Shown: positions 6,243-11,939 of the stretch, piece by piece
Layout: every line of letters starts with the position of its first letter
How positions within the stretch are numbered: the first letter of the stretch is position 1
Made by a program: the position numbers and the translations under genes
Source of the DNA: an uncultured Solobacterium sp.
GTDB lineage: Bacteria; Bacillota_I; Bacilli_A; Erysipelotrichales; Erysipelotrichaceae
Direction: 5' to 3'
Assembly: GCA_937895985.1 (NCBI GenBank)
Contig: CALBKL010000229.1
Location: 1-11,939, forward strand
DNA length: 11,939 bases
The notes under the pieces: generated by a model
Told to the model about the DNA's origin: nothing
What the model saw: only the letters and a program-made list of their open reading frames with translations
Database searches by the model: none

Positions 6243-7652
6243 ATGAATACACAGCTAGCAGAAAAAATACGGAATGCAGAACGATTAACATTTTCCGATA
6301 AAATCAAATTGATACGAGATTTAAGTATCCCTGGCATCCTGGCAGTCATTACAGAGACGGTCATGGGATTTATTGATACAGCGATGGTTGGCGCACTTGG
6401 GGCATTAGCCTCTGCTTCAATTGGCCTCGTTATGTCGAGGACTTGGTTATTTGGTGAACTGATTAACAGTGTTTCAATTGGCTTTTCGGTGCAGGTTGCA
6501 CATGCTGTTGGGGCAGGAAAGCTTGATCGTAGTAGAAGGATATTTAAAGGATCGATTTTAACATCTTTATTGATATCATTTTTGATTGCTGGAATTTGTT
6601 ATGTGTGGTCACATGTTGCTCCATCTTGGTTACAAGCACAGCCGGAGATATGGAAAGATGCAATAGATTATTTAGGTTTATATGCAATCTTCCTTCCAAT
6701 ACGTCAGTTAAATTATTTGGTGAATGGTATGTTGCAATGTGCAGGTGATATGAAGACTCCAAGTAAGATGGCTGTATTAATGTGTGTATTAGATATTATC
6801 TTTAATTTTATTTTGATTTTCCCATCTCGTCTGATCTCAATCTTTGGTATTGAAATATGGGTATATGGTGCAAATCTTGGTGTTTTTGGTGCACAGCTTG
6901 GAACATCACTAGCAGTATGTGTATGTACTGTGATTTCCTTTAAGGTAGCCTTAACAAAATCAAAGGAATTACATATTAAAGAAATTCGTGGGAATTGGTT
7001 TGCTAGTAAAGAGGTATTGTCTTCTGCTTGGAAGATTGGAATGCCAAATGCATTAGCACAAAGTGTATTATGCATGGGACAGATTGCGTCAACAAAGATT
7101 ATTGCGCCACTAGGTACAGTGGCCATTGCGGCACATTCCTTTGGCAATACAGTAGAATCAATTTGTTATATGCCGGGCTATGGTATCGCGGCTGCAGCAA
7201 CAACATTAATTGGACAAGCGATTGGTGCTGGTAAGAAAGATCTTGCAAAAGACTTTGCGAATATTATTACATTATTGGGTATGTCTGTAATGGGTGGCCT
7301 TGCAATATTCCTATTCTTTACATCGCCGATGATTTTTGCAATCTTAACCCCGGACGTTGAAGTGCAAAGGCTAGGTGTCAGTGTAATTCGTGTTGTCATG
7401 CTTGCAGAACCATTATTTGCAGCGTCGATTGTAATTACAGGTGTATTACGTGGTGCTGGTGATACGGTGGTGCCATTTATACTCAATTTACTAAGTTTAT
7501 GGGGGATTCGTATTACACTAGCGTTTTTCTTGGCACCTACGATGGGTCTTATGGGGGCTTGGCTAGCGATGACGATTGATATTGCGATAAGAGGTGTATT
7601 ATATTTAATTCGGTTATATAAGACAAATTGGTTAAGTGGAGTAGGAGGATAG
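6243..7652 (+). CDS. MATE-family multidrug/toxin efflux transporter
   Basis: Multidrug and toxic compound extrusion protein of the cytoplasmic membrane, exporting cationic or amphipathic compounds by sodium or proton antiport (family knowledge). The 469 residues show about 12 hydrophobic segments in two homologous halves. The first half has the family pattern FIDTAMVGALGALA near 43-56, VQVAHAVGAGK at 83-93 and GMLQCAGDMKTP at 162-172. The second half has the matching GVLRGAGDTVVP. ATG 6243 is chosen because the alternative TTG at 6228 lies in the terminator T-run and would make TATAAT part of the coding region. There is no clear ribosome binding site, so a leaderless message is likely. The metallophosphoesterase gene starts five bases after its stop and its ribosome binding site lies in the last codons here, so the two form an operon. 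Substrate unknown. Confidence 0.92.
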   Translation: MNTQLAEKIRNAERLTFSDKIKLIRDLSIPGILAVITETVMGFIDTAMVGALGALASASIGLVMSRTWLFGELINSVSIGFSVQVAHAVGAGKLDRSRRIFKGSILTSLLISFLIAGICYVWSHVAPSWLQAQPEIWKDAIDYLGLYAIFLPIRQLNYLVNGMLQCAGDMKTPSKMAVLMCVLDIIFNFILIFPSRLISIFGIEIWVYGANLGVFGAQLGTSLAVCVCTVISFKVALTKSKELHIKEIRGNWFASKEVLSSAWKIGMPNALAQSVLCMGQIASTKIIAPLGTVAIAAHSFGNTVESICYMPGYGIAAAATTLIGQAIGAGKKDLAKDFANIITLLGMSVMGGLAIFLFFTSPMIFAILTPDVEVQRLGVSVIRVVMLAEPLFAASIVITGVLRGAGDTVVPFILNLLSLWGIRITLAFFLAPTMGLMGAWLAMTIDIAIRGVLYLIRLYKTNWLSGVGG

Positions 7653-7657
7653 AAGGT

Positions 7658-8479
7658 ATGCATACAATTTTACTTGTTTCGATAGTGACGATTTTATTGC
7701 TTGCATTGATTATATTTTTAGGATGGCCGCATAAAATTGATGCGACAAGAAAAAAGATATATTCACCACTTATTTCAAGACGTGTTCGTATCTGTGTGAT
7801 TTCGGATTTGCACTCTCAAAGTTTTGGTAAAGATAATGAGCGTATTATTCGTATGGTAAATAAACATAAACCTGATTTAATTGTATTTCCAGGTGATATC
7901 TTTACGCCTAAAGGAGATAATGAGAGCATGCTTGCACTCATGCATGCTTTGAGAGAATACCCACGTGTGTATATCAGTGGAAATCATGATGCGATGTTGA
8001 AAGAAGAACTACATGACTATGTGATTGCGATGCGTTCCGATGGTGTGCAGATTCTACTAGATGATAGTGAAGTAATGAATATCAATGGGCAATTACTAGA
8101 GATCATTGGTTTAACGGATGGTGGTCCTAAGATGAATAAAACAGTAGAGGAAGTAGATTCTCTTTGTATGACATCGTATTATAGAATTCTTTTATCACAT
8201 CGACCACATCATATTGCATTTTATGAACAGCTGCCTGTAAATCTAATCATCAGTGGACATGCACACGGTGGTCAATGGGCAATCCCATTTATTAGACAAG
8301 GATTATATGCACCACAACAAGGACTATTCCCAAGATACACGCATGGCATCAAGAATCTTGAGGGAAGACTTTTATATATTTCAAGAGGATTTGCGACGGG
8401 AAATAAATTCTTTGTTCGCTTGTATAACAATCCTGAATTAGGATTTATCGATTTATTACCAATCAATGAAAAACGATGA
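7658..8479 (+). CDS. Membrane-anchored metallophosphoesterase (YkuE/YaeI-like)
   Basis: Calcineurin-type phosphoesterase of 273 residues. One N-terminal hydrophobic segment (about 3-22) should anchor it to the membrane; the catalytic domain follows from about residue 40. Metal-binding motifs are all present and in order: DLH (Asp 50, His 52), GD (Asp 80), GNHD (Asn 109, His 110), HRP (His 181) and GHAH (His 201, His 203), continuing GGQW as in the YkuE/YaeI group. Relatives hydrolyse phosphoesters or pyrophosphates, some of them lipid-linked; the substrate here is unknown. ATG 7658 has AGGAGG at 7643-7648, nine bases upstream and inside the end of the MATE gene. The in-frame GTG at 7628 lies before that site and is rejected. 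It is probably the second gene of the MATE operon and converges on alr, ending at a shared terminator. Confidence 0.9.
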   Translation: MHTILLVSIVTILLLALIIFLGWPHKIDATRKKIYSPLISRRVRICVISDLHSQSFGKDNERIIRMVNKHKPDLIVFPGDIFTPKGDNESMLALMHALREYPRVYISGNHDAMLKEELHDYVIAMRSDGVQILLDDSEVMNINGQLLEIIGLTDGGPKMNKTVEEVDSLCMTSYYRILLSHRPHHIAFYEQLPVNLIISGHAHGGQWAIPFIRQGLYAPQQGLFPRYTHGIKNLEGRLLYISRGFATGNKFFVRLYNNPELGFIDLLPINEKR

Positions 8480-8501
8480 GCAAACTGTTGCCCATCGTTT
8501 T
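8469..8501. terminator. Bidirectional terminator between convergent genes
   Basis: A 9-bp stem AAAACGATG / CATCGTTTT (8470-8478 with 8493-8501), one A/C mismatch, then a 4-bp stem (8480-8483 with 8488-8491) and a 4-base loop. Both strands carry T-runs at the 3' side of the stem. The stop codon of the metallophosphoesterase (8477-8479) and that of alr (8500-8502) both overlap the hairpin. Confidence 0.85.
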
Positions 8502-9618
8502 AGTTTCTTTCTTTTGTAAGAATACTCTTTTCTAAACGAGAATTTTCTTCATCTTGAATTTTGTTATGCCAGATATAACGACGTGTTACACGGCTGCTAA
8601 GTAAACAGATAATCTCATATGGGATTGTATTTAATTCTTCAGCCATCTTTTCTAAAGAGATGTGTTCACCAAAGATTTCAACAACTGTTTTTACTGGAAC
8701 TTCTTTCTCTAAGTGAATCATTGCTTGATCCATACAAACGCGTCCAACAATCTCGGCATATTGACCATCTACGTATACCTTTCTACCTTGGTTTGCACGG
8801 ATAAATCCATCCGCATAACCAATTGGTAGGGTAGCGATGATTTCGTCATCTTCTGCAGTGTAGGTAGCACCATAACCAACTGTATCACCTGCATGCATAT
8901 GTTTTACCATTACAACTTCACTGAAAAGTGAAATTGCTGGTTCAAGGGATTTTTCGTAAGTAGAGATGCCATATAGAGAGATACCAATACGGCAAGCATT
9001 TGAAGTGTCTTCTTTAAAGAATGCGGTTGCGTCACTGTTATCACAATGCACCCAAGGAAATGTATATGAGAAGGATTCTACTGCTTCTTTGAATTTGGAG
9101 AATTGGCGATTTGTAAGATCTAAATCACTATCTGCACAACAGAAGTGGGTGAAGATTCCTTCCATATCACAGCTTACAGCTTGTAGTTTTTCGAAGGCAA
9201 AATGAAGTTCGTCAATTGTACGAAAGCCAATACGACTCATGCCTGTATCAACTTTTAGATGTACGTGTAAACCTTTGCAGTTTTGTTTTGCTGCATCTTG
9301 TACCCATTCAGTAGAGTAAGCAGTACAGGAAATTCCGTATTTGATTAAAACAGGAATATCATTAGCTTCTGTAGCACCTAATATTAATAACTTTCCTTCA
9401 TAGCCTTCATTGCGAAGAACAAGAGCTTCATCTAAGGATGATACTGCGATCATCTCTGCCCCCGCCTCTAACACAGCACGTGCTACATGAATATCACCAC
9501 AGCCATAGGCATCTGCTTTTAATACAGCGATGATTTTCTTCTGACAAATTTCTTTTAATTGAATCAAGTTGCGTTCAATCTTGTCTAGATTGACTTGCAT
9601 CCATGTTTTTCTATACAT
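8500..9618 (-). CDS. alr: Alanine racemase
   Basis: PLP enzyme interconverting L- and D-alanine, supplying D-alanine for peptidoglycan. The 372-residue length is normal. The N-terminal TIM barrel carries the PLP lysine Lys 34 in AVLKADAYGCG. MSRIGF near 127-132 holds the PLP-contacting Arg. The second catalytic residue is Tyr 253 in GYGATYTAEDDE, followed by LPIGYADGF. The C-terminal beta domain carries GRVCMDQ at 292-298 and SSRVTRRY near the end. The start (ATG, plus-strand 9616-9618) has GAGG on the minus strand (plus 9625-9628) six bases upstream, and that site overlaps the stop region of the upstream membrane-protein gene nine bases away. The two are therefore one operon. The last 20 residues (IQDEENSRLEKS...) extend past the domain and look unstructured. 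No resistance-type or VanT fusion is seen. Confidence 0.96.
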   Translation of the reverse strand: MYRKTWMQVNLDKIERNLIQLKEICQKKIIAVLKADAYGCGDIHVARAVLEAGAEMIAVSSLDEALVLRNEGYEGKLLILGATEANDIPVLIKYGISCTAYSTEWVQDAAKQNCKGLHVHLKVDTGMSRIGFRTIDELHFAFEKLQAVSCDMEGIFTHFCCADSDLDLTNRQFSKFKEAVESFSYTFPWVHCDNSDATAFFKEDTSNACRIGISLYGISTYEKSLEPAISLFSEVVMVKHMHAGDTVGYGATYTAEDDEIIATLPIGYADGFIRANQGRKVYVDGQYAEIVGRVCMDQAMIHLEKEVPVKTVVEIFGEHISLEKMAEELNTIPYEIICLLSSRVTRRYIWHNKIQDEENSRLEKSILTKERN

Positions 9619-9627
9619 ATTACACCT

Positions 9628-10071
9628 CTATAAAATAACGGATTGCGTATATCCAACGTATATGCCAATTAAACGGAATGCTAAACTGATTAATGCATAT
9701 GGATTCAGAGAAGCAAAAATACGTAGATAAGACAGGAAGGTGGTTGCGATGACTGATAAATTTCCGCTTGTGAATAAGACGATAACGCCATTGATCGATA
9801 TGGAACTCGTTAGGTCACCGATAAAGATTGCAATAAAGGTCATGATTGCCCCAACTACCATAAATCTAGTATGAACACCTCTTCCGAAATGTTTGATTGT
9901 AGCGGCAATTCCATAGCCGATGGCAATAAACAGTAGAGAGAACTCGATATGTAAGAATGCGGTAATCAGTCCATATAAATTACCAAGTATAACTGCAGCG
10001 ATAAATCCTGTAATAATCGCAGCAATAAATCGTTGGTTATTATCTAAGTATCTAGCGTTATAGATTTTCAT
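9628..10071 (-). CDS. Small integral membrane protein of unknown function
   Basis: 147 residues, not recognised as a named family. About four hydrophobic segments can be seen (about 14-38, 41-58, 69-88 and 93-116), and a fifth near the end (124-142) is possible. A polar loop between the second and third segments carries KHFGRGVHTRF. That loop recalls the Gly/Arg-rich loop seen in various small bacterial membrane proteins; I offer that only as a resemblance. There is no signal peptide cleavage site, enzyme motif or metal site. The start ATG (plus 10069-10071) has an excellent GGAGG (plus 10078-10082) seven bases upstream on the minus strand. It is the first gene of a two-gene operon with alr, which begins nine bases after its stop, so a cell-envelope role is possible but is only inferred from position. 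Confidence 0.8.
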   Translation of the reverse strand: MKIYNARYLDNNQRFIAAIITGFIAAVILGNLYGLITAFLHIEFSLLFIAIGYGIAATIKHFGRGVHTRFMVVGAIMTFIAIFIGDLTSSISINGVIVLFTSGNLSVIATTFLSYLRIFASLNPYALISLAFRLIGIYVGYTQSVIL

Positions 10072-10096
10072 TTGAAACCTCCATAAAACATCTATT

Positions 10097-10105
10097 ATTG
10101 TAGCA
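10097..10105 (-). promoter_or_regulatory. Extended -10 promoter of the membrane protein-alr operon
   Basis: On the minus strand this reads TGCTACAAT, an extended -10 (TGn plus TACAAT, five of six matches). It would start transcription near 10090, giving a leader of about 20 bases with a good ribosome binding site. No -35 consensus is evident. Confidence 0.55.
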
Positions 10106-10216
10106 CATTCGCTTGTGAAACATCATTACGGCTTCTATATCCATTAAGTAAAATGAGAAAGAAAGGGATAAATAGAACTGTTTTGAAAAAAATTTAAAAA
10201 AAGGAAACAAAAAGTG

Positions 10217-10245
10217 TTGACGATGAAAAGTCACCATGCTACTAT
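10217..10245 (+). promoter_or_regulatory. Promoter of the tRNA operon
   Basis: TTGACG (10217-10222) and TACTAT (10240-10245) are 17 bases apart, and the -10 carries the extended TGC element (10237-10239). Start is expected near 10252, about 34 bases before the first tRNA. The 10072-10285 interval otherwise holds only the divergent minus-strand promoter and AT-rich sequence; I see no gene in it. Confidence 0.7.
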
Positions 10246-10285
10246 ATTAAAGCATTCCACGAAACAAGGAATGTAAGGGATAGAT

Positions 10286-10361
10286 GGAGGTTTAGCTCAG
10301 TTGGGAGAGCATCTGCCTTACAAGCAGAGGGTCAGCGGTTCGATCCCGTTAACCTCCACCA
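10286..10361 (+). tRNA. tRNA-Val (anticodon UAC)
   Basis: Full cloverleaf: acceptor GGAGGTT/AACCTCC, D stem GCTC/GAGC, anticodon stem TCTGC/GCAGA with loop CTTACAA (TAC, reading GTA), T loop TTCGATC, and encoded CCA. First gene of the array. Confidence 0.96.
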
Positions 10362-10369
10362 TTTTTTTC

Positions 10370-10445
10370 GCCGACTTAGCTCAATTGGCAGAGCAATTGA
10401 TTTGTAATCAATAGGTTGTAGGTTCGATTCCTATAGTCGGCACCA
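10370..10445 (+). tRNA. tRNA-Thr (anticodon UGU)
   Basis: Acceptor GCCGACT/AGTCGGC, anticodon stem ATTGA/TCAAT with loop TTTGTAA (TGT, reading ACA), T loop TTCGATT and encoded CCA. It lies 8 bases after tRNA-Val. Confidence 0.96.
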
Positions 10446-10452
10446 TTTATTT

Positions 10453-10537
10453 GGAGACGTAGCGAAGTGGCTAAACGCGGCAGACTGTAAATCTGCTCCC
10501 TCTGGGTTCGGTGGTTCGAAACCACCCGTCTCCACCA
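10453..10537 (+). tRNA. tRNA-Tyr (anticodon GUA)
   Basis: 85-base class II tRNA with acceptor GGAGACG/CGTCTCC, anticodon stem GCAGA/TCTGC and loop CTGTAAA (GTA). The long variable arm expected for bacterial tRNA-Tyr is present, and CCA is encoded. It lies 7 bases after tRNA-Thr. Confidence 0.96.
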
Positions 10538-10584
10538 TTTACTGATGATGCATCGAGTGATGCTTACGAGTTGGACTTGATTAT

Positions 10585-10659
10585 TGGGGTATAGCCAAGC
10601 GGTAAGGCAAGGGACTTTGACTCCCTCATTCGTAAGTTCGAATCTTACTACCCCAGCCA
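10585..10659 (+). tRNA. tRNA-Gln (anticodon UUG)
   Basis: Acceptor TGGGGTA/TACCCCA, anticodon stem AGGGA/TCCCT with loop CTTTGAC (TTG, reading CAA), and encoded CCA. It is preceded by an unusually long 47-base spacer. Confidence 0.95.
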
Positions 10660-10667
10660 TTTAAGAT

Positions 10668-10743
10668 GTCTCGGTAGCTCAGACGGTAGAGCAACTGACT
10701 TTTAATCAGTGGGTCGAGGGTTCGAGTCCCTTCCGAGACACCA
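10668..10743 (+). tRNA. tRNA-Lys (anticodon UUU)
   Basis: Acceptor GTCTCGG/CCGAGAC, anticodon stem ACTGA/TCAGT with loop CTTTTAA (TTT, reading AAA), T loop TTCGAGT and encoded CCA. Confidence 0.96.
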
Positions 10744-10758
10744 CTTTATTTAAGACAT

Positions 10759-10832
10759 GCGAGTGTAGTTCAATGGTAGAACGACAGCCTTCCAAGCTGT
10801 ATACGTGAGTTCGATTCTCATCACTCGCTCCA
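10759..10832 (+). tRNA. tRNA-Gly (anticodon UCC)
   Basis: 74 bases: acceptor GCGAGTG/CACTCGC, anticodon stem ACAGC/GCTGT with loop CTTCCAA (TCC, reading GGA), T loop TTCGATT and encoded CCA. Last gene of the array. Confidence 0.96.
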
Positions 10833-10842
10833 TTAATTTATT

Positions 10843-10867
10843 AGTCCAAGGTCAGGGGCTTTTTTTT
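10843..10867 (+). terminator. Terminator of the tRNA operon
   Basis: A short stem AGTCC / GGGCT (10843-10847 with 10856-10860, one G-U pair) with an 8-base loop, followed by a long run of T (10860-10867). The stem is weak but the T-run and its place just after the last tRNA support the call. Confidence 0.65.
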
Positions 10868-10926
10868 ATATCTTTTTCACCTTTTTTGCGTAAAAATCTA
10901 TATATTTTAGTATTTTTTTATTGTTT

Positions 10927-10983
10927 TTGACAAAGAGTTTTTACTCTTTTTACTATATTTTATGACGTAGTTCTTGGTATAAT
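10927..10983 (+). promoter_or_regulatory. Promoter region of the lipoprotein gene, two candidates
   Basis: The proximal candidate is the extended -10 TGGTATAAT (10975-10983), with start near 10990 and a leader of about 50 bases. The distal candidate is a perfect TTGACA (10927-10932) with TACTAT (10951-10956), spacer 18. A perfect inverted repeat AAAGAGT-TTTT-ACTCTTT (10932-10949) lies within the distal spacer. A smaller repeat ATGCAA-TAGT-TTGCAT (10992-11007) follows the proximal -10. The AT-rich stretch 10868-11039 contains no gene that I can see. Confidence 0.6.
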
Positions 10984-11039
10984 ATATACAGATGCAATAG
11001 TTTGCATAGTTTCAATTGGGGAAACAGGAGAAAAATAGA

Positions 11040-11648
11040 ATGAAGAAATTAAGTGTATTATTGTTAGCGTTAGCAGTTACATTTGGATCTGCTGGTTGCA
11101 CAAGAAAAACATTATCTGACATTGTTAATGAAAACAATGGAGGTAAAGAAAACAATGGAGGTAAAGAAAACAATACAACAACAGGAACAGACGATAGCTA
11201 CCATGAATATGAAGTTGGAGATACAGTTCAAACAATGTTCTTTGACTTCTCAGTTTTAGATTATTTATCTACAACAGATATTAATGGGATTACACCAGAA
11301 GCTGGAAAACAATTTGTTGGTGTTAAGCTAAATATCGAAAATACATTTAATAAGGATATTACAATGTTCTCATCAGATATAATTATCGAATGGGATAAGT
11401 TAAATGCTGATGATCCAGGTGCAGCAGGACCTAATTCTTATTATGATAAGGAAGCCATCTTCAATGAAGAGTTTGAAAAGGAATATACATTGGCTCCTGG
11501 AGAATCTAAAGAAGGTGTTCTAGTATTTGAAATTCCTGAAGGTATAACACAAGTAGCAATTACAACACAGGATATTTATGTAGATAAACAAGGTAATGAA
11601 CATAAAGGTGATGTATATATTGTAAACATCGATTTATCCAAACAATAA
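11040..11648 (+). CDS. Secreted lipoprotein with DUF4352-like domain
   Basis: 202 residues. An N-terminal signal MKKLSVLLLALAVTFGSAGC ends in a lipobox with the acceptor Cys 20; Ser at -3 is less usual than Leu, but Ala-Gly-Cys is standard. A low-complexity linker (about 29-50, with ENNGGK repeated twice and partly a third time) leads to a beta-rich domain (about 54-200) starting HEYEVGDTVQTMFFDFSV. That domain resembles DUF4352, an immunoglobulin-like fold found in many Gram-positive lipoproteins. The protein should be attached to the outer face of the membrane; its function is unknown. ATG 11040 has AGGAG (11026-11030) nine bases upstream; the in-frame TTG at 11016 precedes that site and would spoil the signal peptide. 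It is a single-gene unit with its own promoter and terminator. Confidence 0.87.
   Translation: MKKLSVLLLALAVTFGSAGCTRKTLSDIVNENNGGKENNGGKENNTTTGTDDSYHEYEVGDTVQTMFFDFSVLDYLSTTDINGITPEAGKQFVGVKLNIENTFNKDITMFSSDIIIEWDKLNADDPGAAGPNSYYDKEAIFNEEFEKEYTLAPGESKEGVLVFEIPEGITQVAITTQDIYVDKQGNEHKGDVYIVNIDLSKQ
11131..11175 (+). repeat. 18-base tandem repeat in the lipoprotein linker
   Basis: GAAAACAATGGAGGTAAA occurs twice exactly (11131-11148, 11149-11166), followed by the first nine bases of a third copy (11167-11175). The unit is six codons (ENNGGK), so changes in copy number stay in frame and only alter linker length. Confidence 0.95.
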
Positions 11649-11656
11649 AATAAATA

Positions 11657-11690
11657 AGACTGAGTTATCCGCTGAGATAGCTCAGTTTTT
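11657..11690 (+). terminator. Terminator of the lipoprotein gene
   Basis: An 11-bp stem with one wobble (11659-11669 with 11676-11686: ACTGAGTTATC / GATAGCTCAGT), a 6-base loop and five T (11686-11690). It begins about 10 bases after the stop codon. Confidence 0.9.
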
Positions 11691-11756
11691 ACGTATGAGT
11701 TTATTTGAAAATGATAAGCTTTTCGATATGCTATATATTAATAAGGGGGGAAATAT

Positions 11757-11939
11757 ATGAGAAACTTTATGCAAGGTGATATCATCCAACATTTTAAAAG
11801 AGAGACAGTTGAAAAAGATGGGTTTGAATATCTATATGAATATATTGGCGAGGCTACACACTCCGAATCGCGTGAGAAAATGGTTGTATACCGAGCTTTA
11901 TATGGAGATAAAGGGTTATACGTTAGACCGTATGAGATG
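11757..11939 (+). CDS. DUF1653-domain protein, 3' end outside window
   Basis: The frame is open from ATG 11757 to the window edge (61 codons). The visible sequence MRNFMQGDIIQHFKRE, then EYIGEATHSESREKMVVYRA, then LYGDKGLYVRPYEM matches the DUF1653 pattern (aromatic-HFKG-type start, Y-x-ALHSE-like centre, VVYRALYG, WVRP-like end) of small cytoplasmic proteins of unknown function. It has a G-rich ribosome binding site AGGGGGG (11744-11750) six bases upstream. A promoter is possible in 11705-11737 (TTGAAA at 11705-11710, TGCTATATA at 11729-11737), but the spacing is poor. Whether further domains follow cannot be seen. Confidence 0.8.
   Translation, partial: MRNFMQGDIIQHFKRETVEKDGFEYLYEYIGEATHSESREKMVVYRALYGDKGLYVRPYEM

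Noticed and set aside
5963..6364. A 133-codon minus-strand ORF over the cysE end and MATE start
   Set aside because: It crosses a clear terminator and two convincing plus-strand genes, and its sequence is low-quality antisense.
7178..7663. A 161-codon minus-strand ORF opposite the MATE gene (and a 144-codon one at 6713-7147)
   Set aside because: Both lie wholly or almost wholly antisense to a strongly supported membrane transporter gene, have no ribosome binding site and show no recognisable protein features.
10376..10660. A 94-codon minus-strand ORF across the tRNA genes
   Set aside because: It is the antisense of tRNA-Thr, Tyr and Gln. The WWRRVVSNHRTQ-like sequence is a well-known artefact of reading tRNA genes backwards.
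1..11939. CRISPR arrays, insertion sequences, integrases or phage genes
   Set aside because: No regularly spaced repeats, transposase or integrase motifs, or terminal inverted repeats were found. The tRNA array shows no 3'-end duplication that would mark an attachment site.

Overview
The window (11,939 bases, AT-rich) looks like a chromosomal segment of a low-GC Gram-positive bacterium. Supporting signs are AGGAGG-type ribosome binding sites, TTGACA/TATAAT promoters, U-tract terminators, a dense tRNA array with encoded CCA ends, and a lipobox lipoprotein. The gene families fit Firmicutes (Bacillota), perhaps the Erysipelotrichia; that narrower placement is an impression, not something the sequence proves.

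Layout. (1) 1-2011: the end of an oligopeptide ABC importer operon, oppD (5' end outside the window) overlapping oppF, closed by a hairpin terminator. (2) 2045-4162: a single SNF2-family helicase with an N-terminal helix-hairpin-helix region. (3) 4165-6229: a cysteine biosynthesis unit consisting of a promoter, a 29-codon leader peptide with four consecutive Cys codons, a terminator with a competing antiterminator pairing, then cysK (O-acetylserine sulfhydrylase) and cysE (serine acetyltransferase). (4) 6231-8501: a MATE exporter and a membrane-anchored metallophosphoesterase, probably one operon, the first gene likely leaderless. (5) 8500-10105, minus strand: a small four-helix membrane protein followed by alanine racemase. 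These converge on the metallophosphoesterase and share a bidirectional terminator with it. (6) 10217-10867: a promoter, six tRNA genes (Val, Thr, Tyr, Gln, Lys, Gly) and a terminator. (7) 10927-11690: a DUF4352-type lipoprotein with its promoter region and terminator. (8) 11757 to the window end: the start of a DUF1653 protein.

The most interesting element is the leader of cysK-cysE. The leader ORF has one of the best ribosome binding sites in the window and reads Met-Cys-Cys-Cys-Cys in its middle. Ten bases after the last Cys codon lies a segment (4282-4291) that can pair over 10 bp with the left arm of the downstream terminator. The same segment can instead pair with a copy of that arm overlapping the leader start codon. 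This is the architecture of ribosome-mediated transcription attenuation sensing charged tRNA-Cys, controlling the two enzymes that make cysteine from serine. In Bacilli and Clostridia these genes are more usually controlled by Cys T-boxes or CymR; no T-box is visible here.

Corrected starts. Several genes have in-frame upstream start codons that are not the likely starts. I chose starts using ribosome binding sites, terminators and family length, and give the reason in each entry.
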